This document shows positions 28,063 through 37,121 of a stretch of 64,000 nucleotides of DNA, piece after piece (position 1 is the first letter of the stretch; the number at the start of each line of letters is the position of its first letter). The stretch comes from CALIZF01 sp046292445 (GTDB lineage Bacteria; Pseudomonadota; Alphaproteobacteria; Rhodobacterales; Rhodobacteraceae): the NCBI GenBank assembly GCA_046292445.1, contig JBKBQT010000010.1:1-64000 (forward strand), read 5' to 3'. Both the position numbers and the translations under genes were made by a program. Below the pieces are notes generated by a model. It did no database searches, was not told the origin of the DNA, and saw nothing but the letters and a program-made list of their open reading frames with translations.

Positions 28063-29064
28063 ATGGAGGCGCCGCTGGTCCGCATCGAGGGTCTGACCGT
28101 CAGCTTCGACGGCGCGCCGGCCGTGCGCGGGGTGGACCTGACGGTCCGCCCCGGCGAGGCGGTCGGCATCGTCGGGGAATCGGGGTCGGGCAAGTCGGTG
28201 ACATGGCTGGCGGCGCTGCGGCTTCTGCCGAAAAAGGCGGCCATCGGGGGGCGTGTCCTGCTCGATGACCGCGATCTTCTGTCCATGCCCGAGGCAGAGG
28301 TCGAGGCGGTGCGCGGCGGCCGGATCGCGATGATCTTTCAGGATCCCGCCTCGGCGCTCAACCCGGTGCTGCGGATCCGGCGGCAGATGGGCGAGGTGCT
28401 GGCGCTCCACCGCGGCCTCTCGGGCAGCGCGATCGGGGCCGAGGCCAAACGCCTGCTCGACCTCGTGGGCATCCCCGACGCGGCCGGGCGGCTCGACAGC
28501 TATCCGCACGAGATGTCGGGCGGGCAGAACCAGCGGATCATGGTTGCCATGGCGCTGGCCGGGCAGCCGGACCTTCTGGTGGCGGACGAACCGACCACCG
28601 CGCTTGACGTCACGATCCAGGCGCAGATCCTCGACCTGCTCACGACGGTGCGGCGCGAGATGGGGATGGCGCTGGTGCTGATCTCGCACGATCTGGGCGT
28701 GGTGGCGGAAACCTGCGACCGCGTGGCGGTCATGTATGCCGGGCGCATCGTCGAACAGGGACCGGCCGAGGACCTGTTCGAGACGCCGCGACACCCCTAT
28801 ACCCGCGGCCTGCTCGACGCGCTCCCCTCGCTCGATGTCGCGCAGCGCCTTGTCGCCATTCCGGGCGTCGTGCCCGATCCGCGCGCGATGCCCCCCGGCT
28901 GCGCCTTCGCGCCGCGCTGCGCCCATGCCGCGCCGCAGTGCCGGACGGCAGAGCCGCCGCTGCGCACCACCCTGCCCGGCCGATGGGTCGCCTGCGTGCG
29001 CGGCGACGTGGCGCTGCCGACCGCCGCCACCGCCCCCGCGCGCGCGCCCGAGGCTGTGGCATGA
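28063..29064 (+). CDS. Peptide-type ABC transporter ATP-binding protein (DppD-like)
   Basis: This 333-aa ATPase has Walker A GESGSGKS, signature MSGGQNQRIMVAMAL, Walker B LVADEPTTALD and the C-terminal oligo_HPY Cys-rich segment (PPGCAFAPRCAHAAPQC). The ATG at 28063 directly follows the binding-protein stop; the longer frame upstream lies inside that gene. Gene order here is A-D-F-B-C, unlike A-B-C-D-F in the other peptide operon. Confidence 0.9.
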   Translation: MEAPLVRIEGLTVSFDGAPAVRGVDLTVRPGEAVGIVGESGSGKSVTWLAALRLLPKKAAIGGRVLLDDRDLLSMPEAEVEAVRGGRIAMIFQDPASALNPVLRIRRQMGEVLALHRGLSGSAIGAEAKRLLDLVGIPDAAGRLDSYPHEMSGGQNQRIMVAMALAGQPDLLVADEPTTALDVTIQAQILDLLTTVRREMGMALVLISHDLGVVAETCDRVAVMYAGRIVEQGPAEDLFETPRHPYTRGLLDALPSLDVAQRLVAIPGVVPDPRAMPPGCAFAPRCAHAAPQCRTAEPPLRTTLPGRWVACVRGDVALPTAATAPARAPEAVA

Positions 29065-30044
29065 CCGCACCCCTTTTGACGCTCGACGCCGTCGCGCGCG
29101 CCTATGTCTCGCGCCGCGGCATCTTCGGCCGGCCGGTCGCGGTGCGCGCCGTCGATGGCGTGTCGCTGACCCTCGCGCCGGGCGAGACGCTCGGGATCGT
29201 GGGCGAAAGCGGGTCGGGCAAATCGACGCTCGGCCGCATGGCGCTCGGGATGGAGGCGCCGGACGAGGGGCATGTCGCGGCTTTCGGCGCGCCGATGCCC
29301 GGCTTTGGCACGCCGGCCTGGCGGGCAATGCGCCGCCGGATGCAGATGGTGTTCCAGGATCCGCTCGGCGCGCTCGACCGGCGCCTGCCGGTGCTCGCGC
29401 AGGTCGCCGAGCCGCTGACGATCCACGGCATCGGTGCCGAGGGAGAGCGGGCGGCGCAGGCGCGCGCGGCGCTCGAGATGGTGGGGCTGTCGGCGCAGCA
29501 GGGCGCGCGCTATCCGCACGAGCTTTCGGGCGGGCAGCGCCAGCGGGTGGTGATCGCCCGCGCGCTCATCACCGACCCGGACCTGCTGGTCTGCGACGAA
29601 CCCGTCTCGGCGCTCGACGTGTCGATCCAGGCGCAGGTGGTGAACCTGCTGATCGACCTCAAGACCGACCGCGGGCTGGCCATGGTCTTCATCAGCCACG
29701 ATCTGCGCGTGGTGCGGCAGATCTCGAACCGCGTTGCGGTGATGTATCTGGGGCGCATCGTCGAGACCGGCGCGGCCGAGGATGTGCTGCGCGATTCGCG
29801 TCATCCCTACACCCGCGCGCTCGTCTCGGCCGCGCCTGCGCCGGGGCGCCACCGGCGCGAGCGGGTGATCCTGACGGGCGAGCCGCCGAACCCCGCCGCA
29901 CGGCCCCCCGGCTGCGCCTTCCACCCGCGCTGCCCGCTGGCGATGGACCGCTGCCGGATCGAGGCGCCGACGCTCATCGCACTGGGCGGCGGACACAGCG
30001 CGGCCTGCCACCTCGTCCCCCCCGCCGAAAAGGCCGCCGCCTGA
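29061..30044 (+). CDS. Peptide-type ABC transporter ATP-binding protein (DppF-like)
   Basis: This 327-aa ATPase has Walker A GESGSGKST, signature LSGGQRQRVVIARAL, Walker B LVCDEPVSALD and an oligo_HPY tail (PPGCAFHPRCP). The start overlaps the preceding ATPase stop (ATGA) and its own stop overlaps the permease start (TGATG), so translation is coupled through three genes. Confidence 0.9.
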   Translation: MTAPLLTLDAVARAYVSRRGIFGRPVAVRAVDGVSLTLAPGETLGIVGESGSGKSTLGRMALGMEAPDEGHVAAFGAPMPGFGTPAWRAMRRRMQMVFQDPLGALDRRLPVLAQVAEPLTIHGIGAEGERAAQARAALEMVGLSAQQGARYPHELSGGQRQRVVIARALITDPDLLVCDEPVSALDVSIQAQVVNLLIDLKTDRGLAMVFISHDLRVVRQISNRVAVMYLGRIVETGAAEDVLRDSRHPYTRALVSAAPAPGRHRRERVILTGEPPNPAARPPGCAFHPRCPLAMDRCRIEAPTLIALGGGHSAACHLVPPAEKAAA

Positions 30045-30976
30045 TGCTGCGCTACATCGCCATCCGCACCTTCCGCGCGCTCGTGACCATCGCCCTTGTC
30101 GTCACCTTCGCCTTCGTCGTGCTGCGCATGTCGGGCGATCCGGCAATCCTCATCATGGGCCCCGAGGTCCCGCCCGAGGCGCTGGCGGCGTTCCGTCGCG
30201 CCTGGGGCCTCGATCAGCCGATCTGGGTGCAATACGCCAGCTATTTCACCGCCATCCTCAACGGCGACCTGGGCATGTCGATGCGCGACAACCGCCCCGC
30301 CATCGACATGGTGATGGAGCGGATCCCCGCGACACTGGCGCTGACCATCCCGGCGCTGGCGCTGAAACTGGCCGTCGGCGTGCCCGCCGGCGTCTGGGCG
30401 GCGCTGCATCAGGGGACGTCCTTCGACCGGGCGGTGATGGTCACGGCGGTGTTCGGCTTTGCCATCCCGTCCTTCATCCTTGCGCTGGCGCTGGTGCTGG
30501 TGTTCGCGGTCAACCTCGGCTGGCTGCCCTCGGGGGGGCAGGGCACGCTGTGGCACATGGTGCTGCCGGTCATCACGCTCGGCCTCGGCGGCGCGGCGGC
30601 GCTGGCGCGGTTCACGCGCTCGGCGATGCTCGAGGTGCTCGGGCGGCCCTATATCCGGACGGCCTCGGCCAAGGGGCTCGCCTGGGCGGCGGTGGTGCGC
30701 GGCCATGCCCTGCCGAATGCGGCGATCCCGACCGTCACGCTGATCGGTTTCCTCGTCGGCAGCCTGATCGCCGGTGCGGTCGTGGTGGAAAGCGTCTTTT
30801 CATGGCCCGGTGTCGGGCGGATGCTGGTGGTGGCGGTGGCGAGCCGCGACCTCGCGGTGGTGCAGTGCATCCTGCTGCTGGTGGCGGCGACGATGGTCAC
30901 CTCGAACCTCATCGTCGATTTCCTTTACGGCGTCCTCGATCCCCGCCTGCGTCAGGGCGCGCGGGCCGGGGCATGA
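30044..30976 (+). CDS. Peptide-type ABC transporter permease (DppB-like)
   Basis: This 310-aa BPD_transp_1 permease begins MLRYIAIRTFRALVTIALVV and carries RAWGLDQPIWVQYASYF and the EAA loop (YIRTASAKGLAWAAVVRGHALPNA). Six hydrophobic segments are apparent. The start at 30044 overlaps the DppF-like stop by one base. It pairs with the following permease. Confidence 0.9.
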   Translation: MLRYIAIRTFRALVTIALVVTFAFVVLRMSGDPAILIMGPEVPPEALAAFRRAWGLDQPIWVQYASYFTAILNGDLGMSMRDNRPAIDMVMERIPATLALTIPALALKLAVGVPAGVWAALHQGTSFDRAVMVTAVFGFAIPSFILALALVLVFAVNLGWLPSGGQGTLWHMVLPVITLGLGGAAALARFTRSAMLEVLGRPYIRTASAKGLAWAAVVRGHALPNAAIPTVTLIGFLVGSLIAGAVVVESVFSWPGVGRMLVVAVASRDLAVVQCILLLVAATMVTSNLIVDFLYGVLDPRLRQGARAGA

Positions 30977-30992
30977 TACGGGGGCAACGCGC

Positions 30993-31859
30993 ATGACCGA
31001 CATCCTGAGCGGGGCGGCCCCGGCTGCCGCCAAGGCCGCGCCCCGGGCGCGGGTGCCGTGGTTCGTCTGGGCGGCGGGGGGCTGGATCGTCCTGGTCGTC
31101 GTGGTGGCGCTGCTGGCCGATTGGATCGCGCCGCATTCCTACACGGCGATGAAGCTGACCAACCGGTTCCTGCCGCCGTTCACCAGCTGGACCCACCCGC
31201 TCGGCACGGACGAGCTCGGGCGCGACGTGCTCTCGCGGCTGGTGATCTCGGTGCGCATCTCGCTTCTGATCGCATTCGGGGCGACGATCATATCGGCGGT
31301 GCTCGGCACGACGCTGGGGTTCCTGGCCGCGCATTTCCGCGGCTGGGTCGAACAGGCGGTTCTCACGCTCGCCGATTTCCAGGCCGCGATGCCGTTCCTG
31401 ATCCTTGCGCTGTCGGTGCTGGCGTTCTTTGGCAATTCGCTGCCGCTGCTCATCGGGCTCATGGGGCTATACGGCTGGGAACGCTATGCCCGCGTCGCGC
31501 GGGGCCTTGCCATCTCGGCGACCGCGCAGGGCTATGCCACGGCGGTCACGCAGCTTGGCGCGACCCCCACCCGCGTCTACCTGCGCCACATCCTGCCCAA
31601 CATCGCCTCGACCCTCATCGTGTCGATGACGCTGATCTTCCCCGAGGTGATCCTCGTGGAAAGCGGGCTGTCGTTCCTCGGCCTCGGGGTGCAGCCGCCA
31701 ATGACCAGCCTTGGCAACATGGTCGGCTACGGGCGCGACTACATCACCCGTGCGGCCTGGATCATGCTGTCGCCGGCGACCGTCATCGTGCTCACGACGC
31801 TGGCGGTGTCGGTGGTGGGCGACTGGTTGCGCGATCGGCTTGATCCGACCCTCGCCTAG
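30993..31859 (+). CDS. Peptide-type ABC transporter permease (DppC-like)
   Basis: This 288-aa permease has an Ala/Pro-rich cytoplasmic N-terminus, a first helix, then the HPLGTDELGRDVLSRLV motif typical of DppC/OppC, and an EAA loop (YATAVTQLGATPTRVYLRHILPN). It is the last gene of the five-gene operon, starting 16 bp after the partner permease. Confidence 0.9.
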   Translation: MTDILSGAAPAAAKAAPRARVPWFVWAAGGWIVLVVVVALLADWIAPHSYTAMKLTNRFLPPFTSWTHPLGTDELGRDVLSRLVISVRISLLIAFGATIISAVLGTTLGFLAAHFRGWVEQAVLTLADFQAAMPFLILALSVLAFFGNSLPLLIGLMGLYGWERYARVARGLAISATAQGYATAVTQLGATPTRVYLRHILPNIASTLIVSMTLIFPEVILVESGLSFLGLGVQPPMTSLGNMVGYGRDYITRAAWIMLSPATVIVLTTLAVSVVGDWLRDRLDPTLA

Positions 31860-31952
31860 CCGCGTAGAACCGGCAGATCGGCGGGCGGGCAGCGCCGCGG
31901 CGCAGAAAAACCGAGACGCGCCCTTGATCTTGCCGCAGTCGATCCATATTGG

Positions 31953-31968
31953 GAATGAACGTTCATTC
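31953..31968. promoter_or_regulatory. Perfect 16-bp palindrome, TetR operator
   Basis: GAATGAAC (31953-31960) followed by GTTCATTC (31961-31968) is a perfect inverted repeat 14 bp upstream of the TetR gene ATG. Such TGAACGTTCA-centred palindromes are typical operators of TetR regulators that control RND pumps. It is expected to mediate autoregulation of the tetR-MFP-RND operon. Confidence 0.8.
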
Positions 31969-31982
31969 TCGTGCCCGGACCG

Positions 31983-32630
31983 ATGCAGCAACACGCCCCT
32001 TCCATCATCGCCCTCGACGCCAAGGTCGCCGACATCCTTGCGCGGATCAAAGGCGTTTTCGCGGCCAAGGGTTTCGACGGCGCGTCGATGCAGGATCTGT
32101 CCCGCGCGGCGGGCATGAGCGCGGGGAACTTCTACCGCTATTTCCCGTCCAAGGACGCGATCATCGAGGCGATGGTGCTGCACGACCTCGCCGGGGCCGA
32201 GGCGGATTTTTCGCGCATCATGCAGTCGCCCGCCCCCCGCGCCGCGCTGCGCGAGGCGATCTGGCGCCGGATGACCGAGGATTGCGGCGAGGACGGTCCG
32301 CTCTGGACCGAGATCGAGGCCGCCTCGGCGCGGCGGCCGGAAATCGCGGCGATCCACAGCAAGGTCAATGCCGAGATTCACCTCTACCTTATCCGCGTGT
32401 TTGCCCGCATCGCCGGCGTCACAGAAGCGCAAGCCGAGGCGCGGTTCGGCACCGAGGCCGAACTTCTCATGCTGCTCATTCGCGGGGCGATCATGGAAGG
32501 TTGCGGCCATGTCGCGGGCAGCCGCGCCGGCCCCGTCGATGCGCTGCGCCGCGCCGTTATGCGGCATGTCGATCTCGTGCTGGCGCGCGTCGCCGGCGAT
32601 GCCACATTTCCGCTCAACCCGATCGAGTGA
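31983..32630 (+). CDS. TetR/AcrR-family repressor of the adjacent RND efflux genes
   Basis: This 215-aa protein has an N-terminal TetR DNA-binding domain (GVFAAKGFDGASMQDLSRAAGMSAGNFYRYFPSKDA split across helices 1-4) and a variable ligand-binding C-terminal half. I choose the ATG at 31983; the GTG at 31971 lies against the palindrome and is less likely. It is followed after 4 bp by the membrane fusion protein gene, so it is co-transcribed with the pump it probably controls. Confidence 0.88.
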   Translation: MQQHAPSIIALDAKVADILARIKGVFAAKGFDGASMQDLSRAAGMSAGNFYRYFPSKDAIIEAMVLHDLAGAEADFSRIMQSPAPRAALREAIWRRMTEDCGEDGPLWTEIEAASARRPEIAAIHSKVNAEIHLYLIRVFARIAGVTEAQAEARFGTEAELLMLLIRGAIMEGCGHVAGSRAGPVDALRRAVMRHVDLVLARVAGDATFPLNPIE

Positions 32631-32634
32631 TCCC

Positions 32635-33813
32635 ATGTCGCCTTTGCGCCTCACCGTCGCCGTGTCCGCCCTGCTGACCGCCCTCGCCGCCCCTGTGCAG
32701 GCGCCGGCACAGACCGCCGACACGGCCCTGCCCGCCGTCACGCTGCCCGCGATCACCGTAACCGCCGCCGCCCGCACCATGGTGCGCGACCGGGTGATCG
32801 CAGCGGGAACGATAGCGCCGGTCGAACGGGTCTCGGTGACGCCCAAGGTCGAGGGACAGCCCATCGACCGCCTGATGGCCGACCTCGGCGACCGGGTGAC
32901 CGAGGGGCAGGTGCTCGCGCAACTGTCGGATACGGCGCTGACGTTGCAGAAAAGCCAGCTTCTGGCCTCGCGCGCCTCGGCGCTTGCCGCCATCGCCCAG
33001 GCCGAGGCGACCCGCACCGAGGCGGAGGCGGCGGCCGAAGAGGCGATCCGGGTGCGCGACCGGCAGGCCGAGCTGCTTGCCCGCGGCGTCGGCACCCAGG
33101 CCGGGGCGGACCAGTCACGCGCCGCAGCGATTTCGGCCGAGGCGCGCGTCAAGGTCGCCGAGCAGGCGCTCGCAGCCGCGCAGGCCCAGCTTGCCGTCGT
33201 GGACGCGCAGCTTGCGGTGGCCGATCTCAACCTCAGCCGCACCCAGGTGATCGCCCCGGTCGGCGGCGAGATCGTCGAGCGCAACGCGATGGTCGGCGCC
33301 ATGGCCAGCGCGGCGGGACAGCCGATGTTCGTCATCATCCGCGACGGCTTGCTTGAGCTGCGGGCCGATGTCGCCGAAACCGATCTGCTTCGCCTTGCGG
33401 TCGGCCAGCGCGCGACGCTGTCGGTCGTCGGCCTCGAAGCGCCGATCCCCGGCCTCGTGCGTCTCGTTGAGCCGGCGGTGGACAGCCAGACCCGCCTCGG
33501 CCGCGTGCGCATCGCCATCGAGGATCCTGCGCAGGTGCGCAGCGGCCTCTTTGCACAGGCCGAGATCCTGGTGGCCGAGCGCGCAGCGGTGGCGGTGCCG
33601 ATCACCGCCATCTCGACCGACGCGCGGGGCGCTGCGGTGTTCCGGGTGGCCCCTGACGGCGCGGTGGCACGGACGACCGTCGTGACCGGCATCCGGGACG
33701 GCCGCCTCGTCGAGATCGTCGAGGGCCTCGCCGAGGGCGACCTCGTGGTGGCACGCGCCGGCGCCTTCGTGCGCGACGGCGACCGCATCAATCCTGTCGT
33801 CGTATCGAACTGA
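32635..33813 (+). CDS. RND efflux periplasmic adaptor (membrane fusion protein)
   Basis: This 392-aa protein has an N-terminal signal peptide (VAVSALLTALAAPVQAPA). A lipoyl half-motif VTPKVEGQPIDRLMADLGDRVTEGQVLA is followed by a coiled-coil hairpin (about residues 100-190, Ala/Glu-rich) and the second lipoyl half (VIAPVGGEIVERNAMVGAM). Beta-barrel and membrane-proximal domains complete the HlyD/AcrA layout. No lipobox Cys is seen. It links the RND pump to an outer-membrane channel; no TolC-type gene is in the window. Confidence 0.9.
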   Translation: MSPLRLTVAVSALLTALAAPVQAPAQTADTALPAVTLPAITVTAAARTMVRDRVIAAGTIAPVERVSVTPKVEGQPIDRLMADLGDRVTEGQVLAQLSDTALTLQKSQLLASRASALAAIAQAEATRTEAEAAAEEAIRVRDRQAELLARGVGTQAGADQSRAAAISAEARVKVAEQALAAAQAQLAVVDAQLAVADLNLSRTQVIAPVGGEIVERNAMVGAMASAAGQPMFVIIRDGLLELRADVAETDLLRLAVGQRATLSVVGLEAPIPGLVRLVEPAVDSQTRLGRVRIAIEDPAQVRSGLFAQAEILVAERAAVAVPITAISTDARGAAVFRVAPDGAVARTTVVTGIRDGRLVEIVEGLAEGDLVVARAGAFVRDGDRINPVVVSN

Positions 33814-33823
33814 GGGGCGCGCG

Positions 33824-36800
33824 ATGAACTTTTCCGCCTGGTCCATCCGCAACCCGATCGCGCCGATCCTCGGGTTCTTCCTGCTCATGGTGCTCGGCTG
33901 GCAGAGCTTCAACAGCCTGCCGATCACCCGGTTCCCGAACATCGACGTGCCGCTGGTCGCGGTCACCGTCGCGCAATCGGGCGCATCGCCGTCCGAACTC
34001 GAGGCGCAGGTGACCAAGGAGATCGAGGATGCCGTGGCCGGCATCACCGGCGCCAAGAACGTCATCTCGACCATCAGCGACGGCGTCTCCACCACGGCGG
34101 TCGAATTCCGCATGGAAGTGCCGACCGACAAGGCGGTGCAGGACGTCAAGGACGCCATCGACCAGATCCGCGGCAAGCTGCCGGCCGAGATCGAGGCGCC
34201 CATCGTCACGCGCATCGATGTCGAGGGGCAGGCGATCATGACCTTTGCGGTCAAGGCGCCCGACATGACGGTCGAGGAATTGTCGTGGTTCGTGGACGAT
34301 ACCGTGACGCGGGCGCTCCAGGGCAAGCCGGGCATCGGGCGCGTGGACCGCTACGGCGGCGCCGAACGGGAGATCCGCATAGAGCTCGACCCCGCGCGGC
34401 TGAGCAGTTTCGGCATTACGGCCACGACCGTCAGCCAGGAGTTGCGGCGCACCAACGCCGATTTCGGGGCCGGGCGGGTCAACCTCGGGTCGGGCGAACA
34501 GGCGATCCGCACGCTTGGCGATGCGGCGACGGCCGAACGGCTGGCCGAGACGACCATCGCCCTGCCCTCGGGCCGGTTCGTGAAGCTGCGCGATCTGGGC
34601 ACCGTGACCGACACCTACAAGGAATTGCGGTCCTTCAGCCGGTTCAACGGCGAGAATGTGGTGGTCTTTGCCGTCTTCCGCGCCAAGGGAGCATCCGAGG
34701 TCAGCGTCGCCGAACGGGTGAACGCCGAGCTTGAAACCCTGCGCGCCGGCAATCCCGGGGTCGAGATCATCCCCGTCGATGACACGGTGTTCTACACCTA
34801 CGGCAACTACGAAGCGGCGATCCATACGCTGCTCGAGGGGGCGCTGCTCGCGGTTCTGGTTGTGCTGGCGTTCCTGCGCAACTGGCGCGCAACGATCATT
34901 GCCGCGGTCGCGCTCCCCCTGTCGGCGGTGCCGACGTTCTGGGTGATGGACATGCTCGGCTTCTCGCTCAACCTCGTGTCGTTCCTCGCGATCACGCTGG
35001 CGACGGGGATTCTGGTGGACGATGCGATCGTCGAGATCGAGAACATCGCCCGGCACATCCGCATGGGCAAGACGCCGTATCGGGCCGCCATCGACGCGGC
35101 CGACGAGATCGGGCTGGCGGTCATCTCGACGACCTTTACCATCGTTGCGGTATTCGTTCCCGTTTCATTCATGCCCGGCATTCCGGGGCAGTATTTCGAG
35201 CAGTTCGGTCTGACCGTGGCCATTTCGGTCATCTTCTCGCTGCTCGTGGCGCGGCTGATCACGCCGATGATGGCGGCCTACCTGATGCGCGATTCCGATG
35301 CGCATGAGGAGCATCAGCGCGAAGGCTGGATCATGCGCGCCTACAGCTGGCTTGTCCGCTGGACGATGAAGCTGCGCTATCTGACGCTGCTCGTCGCCTT
35401 CGGCGTGCTCGGGGTGTCGCTCTACTTCATGGCGCAGATCCCCGGCAGCTTCATCCCGCCCGAGGACGTCAGCCGCATCCCGGTCAGCGTCGAACTGCCG
35501 CCCGGATCGACCCTCGCCGATACCGACCGCACGACCGAGGCGATGCGGCAGGCGATCCTCGACGTCGAGGGGGTCGAGGATGTGTTCGTGCTCGGCGGCG
35601 CCTCGCCCACGGGCGACCGGGACGTGCGGCGCGCGTCGTTCACCGTGCTGCTCCACCGGCTGGACCATTCGCTGCCGCTGAAGCTGTCCGAGGTGGGCCG
35701 GCAACTGCCGCTGATCGGCCCGCTGGTGCCTGTGGTCGAGAACAAGGGCCGTGAGCGGCCGCAATGGGACATCGAGGCCGAGATCTTCGAGCGGCTCGCC
35801 GCTATCCCCGATGTGCGCGCGTTCAAGCTCAACGACCGCGGCGCGCGGGACATCGAGTTCTCGGTGCTCTCGCGGGAAGAGGCGGCGCTGAACGAGGCAG
35901 CCGCCCGGCTCGAGGCGGCGCTACGGGGCGATCCGCTCCTGGCGAACGTGGCGGCGCAAGGCGCGCTGCCCCGGCCCGAGGTGCAGATCACGCCGCGGCG
36001 CGACGAGGCCGCGCGGCTTGGCGTCAGCACGGCGGCGATCGCGGAAACGGTGCGCGTTGCGACGATCGGCGACTATGACGCGGCACTGGCCAAGGTATCG
36101 GTCGATGACCGGCTCATCCCGGTGCGGGTGCAGCTTGGCGGCGACGTCAAGACCGACATCGCGTCGCTCGGCGCGTTGCGGGTGCGCACCGCGACGGGCG
36201 GCACCGTTCCGCTCAACGCCGTGGCCGATATCGTCGTGTCCGAAGGGCCGAGCGTCATCAACCGGCTCAACCGCGAGCGCAAGGCGACGATCGGGGCGAA
36301 CCTGCCACCGGGCGTCGCGCTCGGCACCGCGACGGCGCGGTTCAACGAGATCACGGCGGGCGTGGCGCTGCCCGAGGGCGTGCGCGTGGCGGAATCGGGC
36401 GATGCCGAGGTGCAGGCGGAACTGACGCAGAGCTTTGGCAATGCGATGATCCTCGGGCTCATGCTGGTGCTCGTCGTGCTGATCCTGCTGTTCAAGAGCG
36501 TGATCCAGCCCTTCACGATCCTCTTTTCGCTCCCCCTCGCCATCGGGGGGGTCGCCGGCGCACTGATCCTGACGTCGAACCCGGTGTCGATGCCGGTGCT
36601 CATCGGCATCCTGATGCTGATGGGGATCGTCACCAAGAACGCGATCCTGCTCATCGACTTTGCCATCGAGCAGGTCAACCAGGGCCTGCCGCGGTTCGAG
36701 GCGATGGTCGAGGCGGGGCGCAAGCGGGCACGGCCCATCGTGATGACCTCGATCGCCATGTCGGCGGGCATGCTGCCCTCGGCGCTCGGCGTCGGCGAGG

Positions 36801-37096
36801 GCGGGTCGTTCCGCGCGCCGATGGCCACGGCGGTGATCGGGGGGATCCTCGTCTCGACCGTCCTCAGCCTGGTGATCGTGCCGTCGTTCTACCTTATCAT
36901 GGACGACCTGTCGCGGTTGCTCGGCTGGATGTTCGGGCGCTTCGTGGGCAAGCGCGACGACGAGGAAGAGCCGCCGGCCAATGCCGAGCTCGCCGCCTCG
37001 CTCGCCGCCGCGCAGGCCGAGATCGACGCGCTGAGCGAGCGTCTGCGCGCGGTCGAGGACGGTCGGCCAACCACGACACGGCACGCGGCCGAGTGA
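33824..37096 (+). CDS. RND efflux pump, inner-membrane transporter
   Basis: This 1090-aa protein of the AcrB/HAE-1 superfamily starts with WSIRNPIAPILGFFLLMV (TM1). It shows the porter-domain start (FPNIDVPLVAVTVAQSGASP), the proton-relay Asp pair in TM4 (TGILVDDAIVEIENI) and the duplicated second half (GIVTKNAILLIDFAIEQ, with the TM10 Lys-Asn pair). It is longer than the usual 1030-1050 aa because of a roughly 55-aa C-terminal cytoplasmic tail rich in Asp/Glu and then Ala/Leu/Glu heptads (ELAASLAAAQAEIDALSERL), a likely coiled coil. Substrates are unknown; the TetR gene and operator indicate induction by a ligand. Confidence 0.93.
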   Translation: MNFSAWSIRNPIAPILGFFLLMVLGWQSFNSLPITRFPNIDVPLVAVTVAQSGASPSELEAQVTKEIEDAVAGITGAKNVISTISDGVSTTAVEFRMEVPTDKAVQDVKDAIDQIRGKLPAEIEAPIVTRIDVEGQAIMTFAVKAPDMTVEELSWFVDDTVTRALQGKPGIGRVDRYGGAEREIRIELDPARLSSFGITATTVSQELRRTNADFGAGRVNLGSGEQAIRTLGDAATAERLAETTIALPSGRFVKLRDLGTVTDTYKELRSFSRFNGENVVVFAVFRAKGASEVSVAERVNAELETLRAGNPGVEIIPVDDTVFYTYGNYEAAIHTLLEGALLAVLVVLAFLRNWRATIIAAVALPLSAVPTFWVMDMLGFSLNLVSFLAITLATGILVDDAIVEIENIARHIRMGKTPYRAAIDAADEIGLAVISTTFTIVAVFVPVSFMPGIPGQYFEQFGLTVAISVIFSLLVARLITPMMAAYLMRDSDAHEEHQREGWIMRAYSWLVRWTMKLRYLTLLVAFGVLGVSLYFMAQIPGSFIPPEDVSRIPVSVELPPGSTLADTDRTTEAMRQAILDVEGVEDVFVLGGASPTGDRDVRRASFTVLLHRLDHSLPLKLSEVGRQLPLIGPLVPVVENKGRERPQWDIEAEIFERLAAIPDVRAFKLNDRGARDIEFSVLSREEAALNEAAARLEAALRGDPLLANVAAQGALPRPEVQITPRRDEAARLGVSTAAIAETVRVATIGDYDAALAKVSVDDRLIPVRVQLGGDVKTDIASLGALRVRTATGGTVPLNAVADIVVSEGPSVINRLNRERKATIGANLPPGVALGTATARFNEITAGVALPEGVRVAESGDAEVQAELTQSFGNAMILGLMLVLVVLILLFKSVIQPFTILFSLPLAIGGVAGALILTSNPVSMPVLIGILMLMGIVTKNAILLIDFAIEQVNQGLPRFEAMVEAGRKRARPIVMTSIAMSAGMLPSALGVGEGGSFRAPMATAVIGGILVSTVLSLVIVPSFYLIMDDLSRLLGWMFGRFVGKRDDEEEPPANAELAASLAAAQAEIDALSERLRAVEDGRPTTTRHAAE

Positions 37097-37121
37097 TCGG
37101 CCGCGCCTGCGCGTCCCGCGA

